Assembly: GCA_947493695.1 (NCBI GenBank)
Contig: CANLSF010000001.1
Coordinates: 186,001 to 250,000 of the forward strand
Origin: an uncultured Kiloniellaceae bacterium
Lineage (GTDB): Bacteria > Pseudomonadota > Alphaproteobacteria > Kiloniellales > Kiloniellaceae
DNA length: 64,000 nucleotides
Reading direction: 5' to 3'
Position numbers and translations under genes: made by a program. Each line of letters starts with the position of its first letter. Position 1 is the first letter of the stretch. Under the pieces are notes generated by a model. It had not been told where the DNA came from. It saw nothing but the letters and a program-made list of their open reading frames with translations, and did not search any database. This document shows positions 27,881 to 37,777 of this stretch, one piece after another.

Positions 27881-30630
27881 TGTCCACATCGGTTTTAAAC
27901 GACATTCGAAGGCATGCGGAACCGTCTCCGGTGCAACAGGCGGAACCAAGCTATCTGGATGAGATAACCGACCTGCTGTTCGGTCTGCTGCGCAGTGTCG
28001 TCGCTGAACGGGCACCTGGTGTATTGCCGTTCCTGGTAAATTCGCCCGGTGACCTGGTTCCCGGCAGCGACGAACGCATCCCTTTCCTGCAGGCCATCGG
28101 CATTTGGTTTCAGCTGACCAGGATCGCTGAAGAAAACGCCTTGATGCGCGCCCGCCGAAAACTGGAAACCGCCGGCGGCCCGGATCAGGTCAGGGGCTCC
28201 TTCTCAAATGTGCTCGCCGATGTCGCGGCATTGGGGGTAGACCCCGCGCAGGTTTCCAAGACGTTGAAGGCTTTCGACGTCGGCCCCACCCTGACCGCAC
28301 ATCCCACCGAGGCAAAACGCGTCACGGTTCTCGAAATTCACCGCCGCATCTACCGAAAGCTCGTGGACCTGGAAGCCCAGCGCTGGACGCCGCGCGAACG
28401 GGATACACTGACTGCGGAGCTGCGCAACGATATCGACCTGCTCTGGATGACCGGTGAATTACGGCTGGAGCGGCCCAGCCTGGATCAGGAAATCGCCTGG
28501 GGCCTGCATTTTTTCCGCGAAACCCTGTTCGACGCCACGACCCAGCTCTACGGCCAATTCGCCCGCGCCCTTCATCGACACTACGGTGAAGACGGGCTGC
28601 GCGCCCCCTCGTTCCTACATTTTTCTTCCTGGATCGGCGGCGATCGCGACGGCAACATCAATGTAACCTGCGACGTGACCCGGGAAACCCTGAAGGTCAA
28701 TCGCGCCGCAGCTTTCGAGCGTCTGGGCGAACGCCTCGCCGCGCTCATTCCCCTGATCAGCGTCAGCAGAAACCTGGTCAAAACGCCCTCGGGATTCGAA
28801 AACACACTTGGGAAGCTTCTCGACACCACAGACGAAGCAGAACAAATACGAGCACGCAATCCCGATGAACTATTGCGCCAGTATCTGGTGGCGCTGAACC
28901 TGCGTCTGACAGCGACCGCGGGCAAGGGAGAGAAGGCCGCGCCCTATCAAACTCCCACCCAGCTTGCCGACGACCTGAAGGTGCTGGAACAGGCTTTGGT
29001 TGCCATGAAGGCCGGGGCACTCGCCGGATCACTCGTCACGCCTCTGCGTTGGGAGGTCGAAACCTTCGGCTTTCGCACGGTCTCACTGGATATTCGTCAA
29101 AACTCGACGGTGATCAATCGTGTGCTTCAGGAAATCTGGCGCGCCAACACTGCGAAGCCATCCGACCTCCCTGTCCCAGGTACGCAGGCCTGGTCTCAAC
29201 GGCTGCGCAACGACCTGCGCGCGCAGCAGTTTTCGACACCGGATCTCACACAGCTCTCGGAGGAAGCGGCCGAGACCATGGCCCTTTTCGGTCTTATCAA
29301 GGAAGTCCAGAACGGCGTCGACCGCCGCGCTATCGGTAGCTTTATCCTGAGTATGACCACGTCAGCGGATGACCTGCTGGCTGTATATCTACTGGCAAAG
29401 TACGCCGGCCTCTGCGCTGGGCATGATAACAGTGGCGCGGTTCCCCTGCCGATCCTCCCGCTCTTCGAGACCATCTCCGATCTGCGGGCGGCCCCGGCTA
29501 TTTTAACCGACCTGCTGACTATACCTCTCGTGCGCCGGAGCCTGCAGGAGGCCGGGAACGTTCAGGAAGTGATGTTGGGATACTCGGATTCCAACAAGGA
29601 CGGCGGCTTTGTGTGCTCGACCTGGGAATTATTCAAAGCCCAGAAGAAGATTATCGCGACCGCCGAAAGCCTGGGCATTGAAGTTCGCTTCTTTCACGGT
29701 CGCGGCGGATCCGTGAGCCGCGGTGGCGCGCCGACCGGACGGGCCATCGCGGCGCAACCGAACGCGACGGTCCTCGGGCGCATGCGCACGACCGAACAAG
29801 GCGAAGTCGTCTCGTCAAAGTACGCCAACCGGGGAACAGCGCTTTATCAGTTGGAACTCCTCAGTGCCAGCGTACTCGCGCACAGCCTGAAATCACCTAT
29901 CGAGGCCGCGGCGCAGAACCACGCGGTCTTCGATGAAGCCATCGATGCGCTCTCGGGCATGTCACAGGCGCGCTATAGCGGCTTGCTGGAACAGCCTGGT
30001 TTTGTCGACTACTTCCTGCAGGCCAGCCCGGTGGAAGAACTGGCCCTGCTGAACATCGGGTCCCGCCCGGCCCGCCGCTTCGGCTCTGCAAGCATCAGCG
30101 ATCTGCGCGCCATACCCTGGGTCTTTGCCTGGAGCCAGAACCGGCATCTCATCACCGGATGGTATGGCTTCGGCAGCGCTCTGCAGTCTTTTGTGCGCGT
30201 GCGCGGCAGAGAGGGCAGGAAACTCCTGACGGCGATGTTCGAAGAGTCCCGCCTGTTTCGTTTGATAGTAGATGAGGTCGAAAAAACTCTCTACCAAACA
30301 GATATGGATTTGGCCGGACGTTACGCTGGTCTTGTAGAGGATAAGGAAACGCGGGACCGCATTTTCTCGATGATCCGGCAAGAATACAAAACGACGTGCG
30401 GCGAACTCTCCAACCTGACCGGGTCAAACGAACCTGCGCAGAGGTTTCCGGCATTCCGAAAGCGGATCGATGATGCCAAACCCCTGCTTGAGCAGACACA
30501 TCTTCTGCAGGTCGAACTGCTTGACGAATTCCGGACTGCACAAAGCAACGAGGCGCTTCGCAAGTCCATAACGGTTCCGCTTCTGCTCTCAATGAACTGC
30601 ATTGCCGCCGGACTGGGCTGGACCGGATAG
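27880..30630 (+). CDS. ppc: Phosphoenolpyruvate carboxylase
   Basis: 916 residues, normal length. Signature 1 LTAHPTEAKR (with catalytic His) is near residue 143, GYSDSNKDGGF near 568 and the glycine-rich FFHGRGGSVSRGGAPTGRA near 605; the C-terminal SMNCIAAGLGWTG is the usual end with the conserved Asn and Gly. It fixes bicarbonate onto PEP to give oxaloacetate, the carboxylation step of the serine cycle. The start overlaps the hprA stop. Confidence 0.95.
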   Translation: MSTSVLNDIRRHAEPSPVQQAEPSYLDEITDLLFGLLRSVVAERAPGVLPFLVNSPGDLVPGSDERIPFLQAIGIWFQLTRIAEENALMRARRKLETAGGPDQVRGSFSNVLADVAALGVDPAQVSKTLKAFDVGPTLTAHPTEAKRVTVLEIHRRIYRKLVDLEAQRWTPRERDTLTAELRNDIDLLWMTGELRLERPSLDQEIAWGLHFFRETLFDATTQLYGQFARALHRHYGEDGLRAPSFLHFSSWIGGDRDGNINVTCDVTRETLKVNRAAAFERLGERLAALIPLISVSRNLVKTPSGFENTLGKLLDTTDEAEQIRARNPDELLRQYLVALNLRLTATAGKGEKAAPYQTPTQLADDLKVLEQALVAMKAGALAGSLVTPLRWEVETFGFRTVSLDIRQNSTVINRVLQEIWRANTAKPSDLPVPGTQAWSQRLRNDLRAQQFSTPDLTQLSEEAAETMALFGLIKEVQNGVDRRAIGSFILSMTTSADDLLAVYLLAKYAGLCAGHDNSGAVPLPILPLFETISDLRAAPAILTDLLTIPLVRRSLQEAGNVQEVMLGYSDSNKDGGFVCSTWELFKAQKKIIATAESLGIEVRFFHGRGGSVSRGGAPTGRAIAAQPNATVLGRMRTTEQGEVVSSKYANRGTALYQLELLSASVLAHSLKSPIEAAAQNHAVFDEAIDALSGMSQARYSGLLEQPGFVDYFLQASPVEELALLNIGSRPARRFGSASISDLRAIPWVFAWSQNRHLITGWYGFGSALQSFVRVRGREGRKLLTAMFEESRLFRLIVDEVEKTLYQTDMDLAGRYAGLVEDKETRDRIFSMIRQEYKTTCGELSNLTGSNEPAQRFPAFRKRIDDAKPLLEQTHLLQVELLDEFRTAQSNEALRKSITVPLLLSMNCIAAGLGWTG

Positions 30631-30663
30631 AAACACACAAAAGATCATACAAGGGATGAAGAA

Positions 30664-31968
30664 ATGAACGATCAGGCTCCACTTCAGACAGGAAAACTTT
30701 TCCCCGGATTTTTCGGCGGCTCGCTTCAGGCCGGTGACCCGGAAATGCAAGCCGTCATCCAGCAAGAGCTCGGGCGCCAACGGCATGAGATCGAACTGAT
30801 CGCATCGGAAAACATCGTCTCCTCGGCAGTGATGGAAGCCCAGGGCTCTGTACTGACCAACAAATACGCCGAAGGCTATCCCGGGCGACGCTACTATGGC
30901 GGCTGTCAATTCGTCGATACCGCCGAAGATCTTGCCCGAGACAGGGCAAAGCAGCTCTTCAACTGCAGCTACGCGAACGTCCAGCCTCACTCGGGCGCAC
31001 AAGCCAACCAGGCAGTGTTTTTTGCGCTGTTGCAGCCCGGCGACACCTATATGGGCCTGAACCTTGCCGCAGGCGGACACCTGACCCACGGCGCACCGGT
31101 CAATCAGTCGGGCAAATGGTTCAATGTAGTTCCCTACGGCGTTCGCGAGGATAACCAGCAGATCGACTACGACGATCTTGAACGCCTCGCCAAGGAAACC
31201 AAACCGAAGCTTATCATTGCCGGTGGCTCCGCCTATCCGCGCAGCATCGATTTCGCCCGCTTCCGCAAGATCTGCGATGACATCGGCGCCTATTTCATGG
31301 TCGACATGGCCCACTTCGCCGGTCTGGTCGCCGGGGGCGTGCATGCCAACCCACTCGACCATGCAGACATCGTCACCACCACGACGCACAAAACGCTGCG
31401 CGGCCCGCGCGGCGGTATGATCCTCTCCAACGACGAGGCGATTGGTAAAAAGATCAACTCAGCGGTCTTTCCCGGCCTTCAGGGCGGACCGCTGATGCAT
31501 GTGATTGCTGCCAAGGCCGTGGCCTTCGGTGAAGCGCTGCAACCGGATTTCAAAAGCTACGCCCAGGCTGTGGTCAACAACGCCAAGGTTCTCGCCGGCA
31601 CCATGATCGAAGGCGGGCTGAACATCGTCTCCGGCGGCACCGACACGCATCTCATGCTGGTCGATCTGCGGCCCAAGGGTCTCACCGGCAAAGCCGCCGA
31701 AGCTGCCCTCGGCCGCGCCAACATTACCTGCAACAAGAACGGAATTCCCTTCGACCCGGAGAAACCCATGGTGACTTCCGGTGTACGTTTGGGGTCTCCA
31801 GCCTGCACGACCCGTGGCTTCGGCACGGCTGAATTCAAACAGGTCGGTGATCTGATTATCGAGGTTCTGGACGGCCTGGCGCTCAACGGAGACGACGGCA
31901 ACGCAACGGTCGAAGCTAACGTGAAGCAAAAAGTCATCGCATTGACCGACCGCTTCCCGATTTATTGA
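30664..31968 (+). CDS. glyA: Serine hydroxymethyltransferase
   Basis: 434 residues. It shows [37 protein letters not shown], the PLP lysine in [14 protein letters not shown] and the C-terminal [17 protein letters not shown]. It joins methylene-tetrahydrofolate with glycine to make serine, the entry point of C1 units into the cycle. It is 33 bases after ppc and last in the cluster. Whether this is the only glyA of the genome cannot be known; a dedicated serine-cycle copy is likely. Confidence 0.95.
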   Translation: MNDQAPLQTGKLFPGFFGGSLQAGDPEMQAVIQQELGRQRHEIELIASENIVSSAVMEAQGSVLTNKYAEGYPGRRYYGGCQFVDTAEDLARDRAKQLFNCSYANVQPHSGAQANQAVFFALLQPGDTYMGLNLAAGGHLTHGAPVNQSGKWFNVVPYGVREDNQQIDYDDLERLAKETKPKLIIAGGSAYPRSIDFARFRKICDDIGAYFMVDMAHFAGLVAGGVHANPLDHADIVTTTTHKTLRGPRGGMILSNDEAIGKKINSAVFPGLQGGPLMHVIAAKAVAFGEALQPDFKSYAQAVVNNAKVLAGTMIEGGLNIVSGGTDTHLMLVDLRPKGLTGKAAEAALGRANITCNKNGIPFDPEKPMVTSGVRLGSPACTTRGFGTAEFKQVGDLIIEVLDGLALNGDDGNATVEANVKQKVIALTDRFPIY

Positions 31969-32011
31969 AGGCCAGGCAGAGCCTGACACGGAGGCGCCGG
32001 GTTTCCGGTAC

Positions 32012-32704
32012 TTACCGCCTTGTGGTCATACAAACTCTACGGATGGGACAGTCAACGCAGGCCGGAACGTCATGATGGCATGTTGTCTGTCCCAGCAGTT
32101 TAATGAGTTGATGGTGCTCGTCGACGTCAGCGGCGGTCCAATGATGAGGAAGACGCGGCATCATCTGGCTATAGGCTTGCATGAAGTTTGCTTGCCTTTG
32201 CAGCAGACCGAGCCGTTTCATCACGCGTAGATGATGCGTGTCGATTACCAGCGCCTTCATTTTTAGGCTGCTGAAATTGAGCGTTGCCGCGCTGACTTTG
32301 CGTCCAACACCCGGTAAGCGCTCCAGCCAGGCAAGAGCTGCGTCCACCGACCAGTCGGCAAGAAACCCGAGCTCCAACCGTCCCCGCGCAGCGGTCAGTT
32401 GACGCAAAGCAGCCTGCAGATAGCGCGCCTTGTTATCGGCGTAGGTAACCCTTGCGATTGTCTTTCGCACCTCGTCATAGGACGCGTCGCGCACCACCTC
32501 CCAGGACTCGAAGCGCCGCATCAGAGCCTCAAGAACCGATAGCGAAACAAAGCCGCGAGTCCGCCCGCCGAGAATCCCCAACACCAACTGGCTCACGGGA
32601 TCGAGGTGATGCCATGGCCCTTGCCGCCCGAAATGCGCCAACAAACTGGAATGAATATCTACGAGGGTCGCGGCTCCATCGTCAAACGCGAACAGGAGCT
32701 GCAT
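32012..32704 (-). CDS. Endonuclease III-like DNA glycosylase/AP lyase (HhH-GPD, 4Fe-4S)
   Basis: 230 residues. The helix-hairpin-helix LPGVGRKVSAATLNF carries Lys136 and the catalytic Asp155 follows in VIDTHHLRVMKRLG, as in Nth. The iron-sulfur loop Cys209-x6-Cys216-x2-Cys219-x5-Cys225 is intact at the C-terminus. It removes oxidised bases and nicks abasic sites. It differs from standard Nth in its N-terminal part (LDPVSQLVLGILGGRTRGF), so it is probably a paralogue. Single gene, convergent with glyA. Confidence 0.82.
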   Translation of the reverse strand: MQLLFAFDDGAATLVDIHSSLLAHFGRQGPWHHLDPVSQLVLGILGGRTRGFVSLSVLEALMRRFESWEVVRDASYDEVRKTIARVTYADNKARYLQAALRQLTAARGRLELGFLADWSVDAALAWLERLPGVGRKVSAATLNFSSLKMKALVIDTHHLRVMKRLGLLQRQANFMQAYSQMMPRLPHHWTAADVDEHHQLIKLLGQTTCHHDVPACVDCPIRRVCMTTRR

Positions 32705-32901
32705 AACATACTTAGAGTAGCAATTACGCAGAACAAATCAAGAACAATCTGCAGTAGTCGCGACACCACCACCTGCAGGCGTTACCCCTCGTGAATTAAC
32801 AAACCACACAGCAGCGAACAGGCCCTGCTTGCGCTTATCAGTCAGTGGCAACGCACGGTCATTGCGGCGGAAACTCGGATCTGAAAGGGTCCGTTTTGAT
32901 G

Positions 32902-33336
32902 TTAAACGGCGCTTTGTTGCCCGTTCAGTTTTCGCAGCAACCCGTTCAACTGCGCGGCATCGTCCGGATTAAGCCTGCTCTCCAAAGACGCCTGAACCGG
33001 CGAGAGATGACTTTCGCAACGCGCCAAAAGCTCAAGGCCAAAATCAGAGATATAGACCAGGACCCTGCGCTGGTCTCCAATATCCTGTTTGCGGTGAACC
33101 AACGAGCGTGTGGTCATACGGTCGACCACCTTTGATAGAGCCGACATCGTCATCAACACGATTTGCGAGAGTTCAGACATTGTCCGGCCTCCGCCATTGT
33201 CCAAAGCCCGCAAAACCCGCCAGTGTTCGACCGGCAGCTCTTCCTGCCTGAGAGCAGCGTCCAACTGACCATGTACAGACCGATGCGCCTGAGCCAGGAG
33301 ATAAGGCAAAGAATTCGTCAGAGAGTCAGCTGACAT
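32902..33336 (-). CDS. MarR-family transcriptional regulator
   Basis: 144 residues with the MarR winged helix: PVEHWRVLRALDNGGGRTMSELSQIVLMTMSALSKVVDRMTTRSLVHRK followed by the wing DIGDQRRVLVYIS. The frame is open 25 residues further upstream, but those residues are hydrophobic and out of family, so ATG 33336 is chosen. It is divergent from the AmiC-like gene and may control it; the ligand could be an amide or aromatic acid. Confidence 0.83.
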   Translation of the reverse strand: MSADSLTNSLPYLLAQAHRSVHGQLDAALRQEELPVEHWRVLRALDNGGGRTMSELSQIVLMTMSALSKVVDRMTTRSLVHRKQDIGDQRRVLVYISDFGLELLARCESHLSPVQASLESRLNPDDAAQLNGLLRKLNGQQSAV

Positions 33337-33421
33337 GAAAGATCCCAAAGTAACAAAACACGCTAAAGTCACGAGATAGCCCGTCCGCAGCAAAAATGGA
33401 AGGGCAATCAATCACGAGCCT

Positions 33422-33610
33422 TTGCCTTCATACTCTACAATCACCGAGATTGGACCAGATTTAACGGCCTTGCTTATCCCAAGTCTGCGCCCTGAATCAA
33501 CGCTTTACGCGGAAGACTTGGAATTCCTGCGGTTATATTGGACACTGCGTCAACAAGAAGCGGCGGAACAAAGCCGTGCAGAAACAAATGCGATGGGGAG
33601 CATGGCTTGA
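33422..33610 (+). CDS. Small hypothetical protein coupled to the AmiC-like gene
   Basis: A 62-codon frame starting at TTG whose TGA stop overlaps the TTG start of the next gene (TTGA), a usual coupling arrangement. The peptide is acidic with a helical, glutamate-rich C-terminal half (EDLEFLRLYWTLRQQEAAEQ). I do not recognise it; it does not look like the ANTAR domain of AmiR. There is no good ribosome site at its own start, so expression is uncertain. Confidence 0.4.
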   Translation: MPSYSTITEIGPDLTALLIPSLRPESTLYAEDLEFLRLYWTLRQQEAAEQSRAETNAMGSMA

Positions 33611-34662
33611 AAACGAGCGGATCCTATCGGGTCGGTCTTTTCATCCCCACGAGCGGTGCCGCCGGAATCTGGGGATCGTCTTGCCGAGCCTGCGCCGAAC
33701 TTGCAGCTGAGGAGTTAAACTCCGAAGGCGGCATTGACGGTCGCCCGATCAGTCTGACCCTTGTAAATGCCGGTAACGACCCGGAGCTCGTCGCGCGGGA
33801 GGCCGAAAGCCTTCATGAAAGCGGCATGATCGATGCCGTGGTCGGCATGCATACCAGCGACGTACGCGAAGCCATCGCGGACCGGATTGCAGGTGACCTC
33901 CCCTACGTCTACACACCGTTGTTCGAAGGCGGACCGGCAGGACAGGGCGTGTTCTGTATCGGAGAGACGCCGGGCCAACAACTCCTGCCGGGCCTCGACT
34001 GGCTCTCGGAACGCTTCCGCTTGAAGCGCTGGTTCCTACTTGGCAACGATTACATCTGGCCACGCGCCTCGCACGCTGCCGTGCACCGGCATTTTCACAG
34101 CGGCGACCGCGGTATTGTGGGGCAGGCTTACCTGCCCTTCGGGACAAAAAACTTCGATCACGTCCTTGAGCGTATCCGCCGTGCCCGGCCCGACGGCCTG
34201 CTCCTCTCGCTGGTCGGAGACGACTGTATTCGCTTCAACCGGGCCTTCGCTCGAAACCCCATAGCCAGCAAGGTGATTCGTTTTTCCTGCGCAGTAGAGG
34301 AAAATACTCTGCTTGGCATCGGTGCGGATTCCACTGATGGCCTTTTTTCTGCGTCCGGCTATTTCTCGGCGCTTGAAACCGCCGCCAACGGCGCCTTCCG
34401 CGAGCGCTATCATACCCGCTTCGGGGAGCGCGGGCCGATGCTCAATTCTATCGGTGAATCCCTCTATGAAGGCCTGTATTTTTTGCAGGCACTCTCGGAG
34501 GCCTCACAAACATCCCATTGGAGCAAACCCGGAACGGCGCTGCCGATGAAGGGCCCCCGGGGCGCCATATTTCAGGAAACCGGGCATTCCCGGATGCCGA
34601 TGTATCTCGCGGAAGCCGAAGGCCATGCCTTCCATCTCGTCGAAAAGCTGTCGGACGAATAA
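33607..34662 (+). CDS. AmiC-like amide-sensing/type I periplasmic-binding fold protein, cytoplasmic
   Basis: 351 residues of the branched-chain/amide-binding fold: YRVGLFIPTSGAAGIWGSSCRACAELAAEELNSEGGIDGRPI at the start, then LPYVYTPLFEGGP and FLLGNDYIWPRA, as in AmiC and urea/amide-binding proteins. There is no signal peptide before the first strand (LKTSGSYRVG), so it is likely a cytoplasmic sensor rather than a transport protein. In Pseudomonas AmiC binds amides and restrains the antiterminator AmiR; no AmiR is found here. The TTG start at 33607 overlaps the stop of a small frame; an upstream start at 33538 is possible in frame but not preferred. Confidence 0.75.
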   Translation: MKTSGSYRVGLFIPTSGAAGIWGSSCRACAELAAEELNSEGGIDGRPISLTLVNAGNDPELVAREAESLHESGMIDAVVGMHTSDVREAIADRIAGDLPYVYTPLFEGGPAGQGVFCIGETPGQQLLPGLDWLSERFRLKRWFLLGNDYIWPRASHAAVHRHFHSGDRGIVGQAYLPFGTKNFDHVLERIRRARPDGLLLSLVGDDCIRFNRAFARNPIASKVIRFSCAVEENTLLGIGADSTDGLFSASGYFSALETAANGAFRERYHTRFGERGPMLNSIGESLYEGLYFLQALSEASQTSHWSKPGTALPMKGPRGAIFQETGHSRMPMYLAEAEGHAFHLVEKLSDE

Positions 34663-34793
34663 CGACAGACCCGCCAACCTGTGCGCGCATTCACAGCAAA
34701 AAATCCCTGAACACCGACGTCCCAGGTAACTCGAAAAAAAACATATTGATTTCCTGGGAAAATAAAATGACCCTTGGGCGGTTAAGACACCGT

Positions 34794-34844
34794 TAGAGCC
34801 GAACGTTTCTCTTCGTCGAAAAGAGAAAGGGGAATCGGGCTCTA
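34794..34844 (+). promoter_or_regulatory. Nested stem-loop in the flotillin/amide-importer leader
   Basis: Outer arms TAGAGCC (34794-34800) and GGCTCTA (34838-34844) enclose inner arms TTTCTCTT and AAGAGAAA with a seven-base loop. Together they form a two-level hairpin ending about 20 bases before the GTG start of the flotillin gene. There is no T-run, so it is a leader or antiterminator-type structure rather than a simple terminator. Confidence 0.45.
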
Positions 34845-34866
34845 TTGAAAAAAAGAGGGGAGATCC

Positions 34867-36447
34867 GTGGACATAGTTGTAACTCTTATTGTCCTCGTCG
34901 TCGTCCTGGCGGTTGCGATTGCCTTTCTGCAAAGGTTCTATCGCAAGGCCACGCGAGAGAAGGCCTTGATCCGGACCGGTGCCGGAGGACAAAAGGTGGT
35001 TATGGACGGTGGTGCACTCGTCCTGCCCTTCCTGCATCGCGCCGATCAGATCGACATGCGCACCATGCGACTGGAAATCCTGCGGACCGGCGAAAAGTCG
35101 ATGATGTCCGAAGACCGCCTCCGCCTTGATCTGGAGATGGAGTTCTACCTGCGGGTTCAGCCCACACCCGAGGGCATTGCAACCGCCGCGCAGGCAATCG
35201 GCTCACGGGCGCTAAATCCCGAGAACCTGAAGAACCTCTTCGGCGGCCGGTTTATCGACGCCATGCAAGCCGTAGTCGCAACCCAGACTATGGACGACCT
35301 GCACGAAAACCGGGGTATCTTCGTTACAAAAGTGGCCGAAACCCTGAAAGAAAACCTGGCGCAAAACGGCCTTTATCTTGAGTCGGCCTCCCTCGTACGC
35401 CTCGACCAGGCCCCCTTCAGCGCGTTGGATGACAACAACGCCTTCAATGCCGTGGGCATGCGCCGTCTGGCCGAAGTGATCTCCGCCAATAAGAAAAAGC
35501 GTGCCGAGATCGAAGCCGACGCGGATGTCGCTGTCCGTCACACGCAACTGGACTCCCTGAAGCGAAAACTGGAACTCGACCGCGAACAGCAGCAGGCCGA
35601 AATCGCCCAAACCCTGACCATCGAGAAACTGAAGGCCAAATCCGCGGCGGAAACCGAATCGACGCGCCAACAGGCGGAAGAAACCTCGGCGCGGGCAAGG
35701 ATCGAACGGGAACGCGGCGTCAAGGTCGCGGAGATCGAGCGCGACCGCTCCCTGCGAGAAAACGAGGTTACAGCCCTTCTGGCAGCGGAAACCGCAAAAC
35801 TCGACAGTCAGATCGCACTGGCCCGCAAACGCGCCGAAGAAATCTCGGCTCAGGCCGAAACCGAAGCCAAGCGCGGTGAGATCATCGAAGCTCAAGAGAA
35901 GGTTCAACTTGAAAAGGACCGCCTTGCCGCCGAGCGCGAGCGGGCAACCGCGATGATCCGTGCTAAGCAGGAAAGCGAGGTTTCGGGCGAACAGACCCGC
36001 AGCGCCAATTCCACCCTGCAGGAAAGCGCCGCCGCAGAAGCCAGCGCAACCGAGCGCCGGGCAGAGGCGACCCTGAAACTGATGCAGGCGGAAGCCGAAG
36101 GCAAAGCCGCGATGATCGAGGCGGAAAATATCGCCAGCAGCGAACTTCTGCGCATGAAGCTCGATACTCACAAGATCGACAAGCTGCCTGAGATTGCAGA
36201 ACGCATGGCGAAACCCCTTGAGAAGATCGATTCCATCCGGATCAATCAGGTCTCGGGACTAGGTCAGATGGGTGGTGGCAACGGCGGCGGTTCATCAGGT
36301 GCGCCCATGTCCGGCGCGGTCGATGGCATCCTTAACCTCGCCCTCCAGCTTCCCGCCATGCAGAAACTCGGTGAAAGCATCGGCGTCAACCTTGACCTGG
36401 GGAATAGGGAGAGCGACGCTTCAAACACAGCGGACAAAGCAGATTAA
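34867..36447 (+). CDS. Flotillin/YqiK-type SPFH membrane protein
   Basis: 526 residues. One membrane helix at about 2-24 (VVTLIVLVVVLAVAIAFL) is followed by an SPFH domain to about residue 200 and a long alanine/glutamate/arginine-rich coiled coil (about 205-450), then a glycine-rich linker and short C-terminal helix. Flotillins scaffold membrane microdomains and hold protein complexes. The start is GTG with GAGGGGAGA before it. It precedes the amide/urea-type importer by 54 bases in the same direction, which suggests it is part of that operon and may organise the importer in the membrane. That role is inference. Confidence 0.85.
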   Translation: MDIVVTLIVLVVVLAVAIAFLQRFYRKATREKALIRTGAGGQKVVMDGGALVLPFLHRADQIDMRTMRLEILRTGEKSMMSEDRLRLDLEMEFYLRVQPTPEGIATAAQAIGSRALNPENLKNLFGGRFIDAMQAVVATQTMDDLHENRGIFVTKVAETLKENLAQNGLYLESASLVRLDQAPFSALDDNNAFNAVGMRRLAEVISANKKKRAEIEADADVAVRHTQLDSLKRKLELDREQQQAEIAQTLTIEKLKAKSAAETESTRQQAEETSARARIERERGVKVAEIERDRSLRENEVTALLAAETAKLDSQIALARKRAEEISAQAETEAKRGEIIEAQEKVQLEKDRLAAERERATAMIRAKQESEVSGEQTRSANSTLQESAAAEASATERRAEATLKLMQAEAEGKAAMIEAENIASSELLRMKLDTHKIDKLPEIAERMAKPLEKIDSIRINQVSGLGQMGGGNGGGSSGAPMSGAVDGILNLALQLPAMQKLGESIGVNLDLGNRESDASNTADKAD

Positions 36448-36501
36448 AAAAATAAGATCGCTTGTCCGGAAATCTGGATCCAAAAAACAGGGAAACTGAA
36501 T

Positions 36502-37722
36502 ATGTCTGTAAATCGCAGAAAAGTTTTAAAAGGCGCAGCCGCCACCACCGCGCTCCTGGCGGCGCCATCTGTTCTCCGTGCGGAAGAAACCATCAAACTC
36601 GGTTCCATTCTCGACACTTCCGGCATTTTCGATCTCTATGGCAAGCCGATGGATAAGGCCGTCGATATGGCCATCGACGAGATCAATACCGATGGCGGTA
36701 TTGCCGGACGTATGATCGAGAAGGTCGCATACGACACCCAGTCGGATATGGCACTCTACACCCAGTACGGCCAGCGCCTTGCGCGACAGGATAAAGTGGA
36801 TGTGGTACACGGTGGTATTCTCTCGGCATCCCGCGAGGCCATCCGGCCAACCCTGCGCAAAAACAAAGTGCTCTACTTCTATAACGTCCAATACGAAGGT
36901 GGCGTCTGCGACCGCAACATCTTCTGCACAGGCATCACTCCCGCGCAGCAGGCAGAGGTGCTCGTCCCGGCGGCTATGGAGAAATGGGGCAAGAAGGTCT
37001 ACGTGCTGGCCGCCGACTACAACTACGGCCAAATCACCGCAAAATGGATTCAGCACTACGCCAAGCAGGCCGGCGGCGAAGTCGTTCAGGTCGATTTCTT
37101 CCCGCTTGATGTTGCCGACTTCGGGTCTACCATCACCAAGATCCAGGATGCCGCACCCGATATGATCATGTCGGTGCTGGTCGGCGGCGCGCACCTGTCG
37201 TTTTACCGTCAGTGGGCCGCGGCAGGCATGAACAAGAAGATCCCTATGGCTTCGACCGTGATGGGCGCAGGCAATGAGCATGTCGTCCTGACCAAGGAAG
37301 AAGGCGACGGCATCATGCTGGCCTATTCCTTCTCGAAAGAACTCGACACGCCCGCCAACACAAGCTTCCTGGAGCGCTGGACCAAACGCTTCGGCGCGAC
37401 GGATGATGTGCATGAGCTTGCGGTAGCGACCTACCAGGGCGTTCACCTCTGGGCTGAAGCCGCGCGCAAAGCAGGTTCAGTTGAACGCGAGGACGTTATC
37501 GCGGCGCTGGAAGCCGGTGCGTCGTTCGATGGTCCAACCGGGAAGATCTCCATCGACCCCAAAACCCATCACGCGACCTTCGACGTTCATCTGATCGAGG
37601 TCAAAGATCAGAAAATGGCCGTTCAGAAGACCTTCGTGCAACGGCCACCGGTCGATACACAAACGGTCTGCAATCTGGAAGAAAATCCAAAGGACACCAC
37701 GCAGTACGAGATCGACATCTGA
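36502..37722 (+). CDS. Amide/urea-type ABC importer solute-binding protein (UrtA/FmdD-like), Tat signal
   Basis: 406 residues. A twin-arginine signal NRRKVLKGAAATTALLAAPSVLRA (Arg5-Arg6) exports it folded. The mature start IKLGSILDTSGIFDLYGKPMDKAVDMAIDEIN and ADYNYGQITAKWIQHY fit the urea/short-chain amide group of the branched-chain amino-acid-binding family. It is followed by two permeases and two ATPases in the standard order. The amidase fused to the last ATPase supports an amide as the cargo rather than urea; there are no urease genes here. Confidence 0.85.
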   Translation: MSVNRRKVLKGAAATTALLAAPSVLRAEETIKLGSILDTSGIFDLYGKPMDKAVDMAIDEINTDGGIAGRMIEKVAYDTQSDMALYTQYGQRLARQDKVDVVHGGILSASREAIRPTLRKNKVLYFYNVQYEGGVCDRNIFCTGITPAQQAEVLVPAAMEKWGKKVYVLAADYNYGQITAKWIQHYAKQAGGEVVQVDFFPLDVADFGSTITKIQDAAPDMIMSVLVGGAHLSFYRQWAAAGMNKKIPMASTVMGAGNEHVVLTKEEGDGIMLAYSFSKELDTPANTSFLERWTKRFGATDDVHELAVATYQGVHLWAEAARKAGSVEREDVIAALEAGASFDGPTGKISIDPKTHHATFDVHLIEVKDQKMAVQKTFVQRPPVDTQTVCNLEENPKDTTQYEIDI

Positions 37723-37777
37723 TTTTCGTGGTGTGGCAGAGCAGAGTTAGTAAAACGACCGGTCCGGAGCGTCCTTG

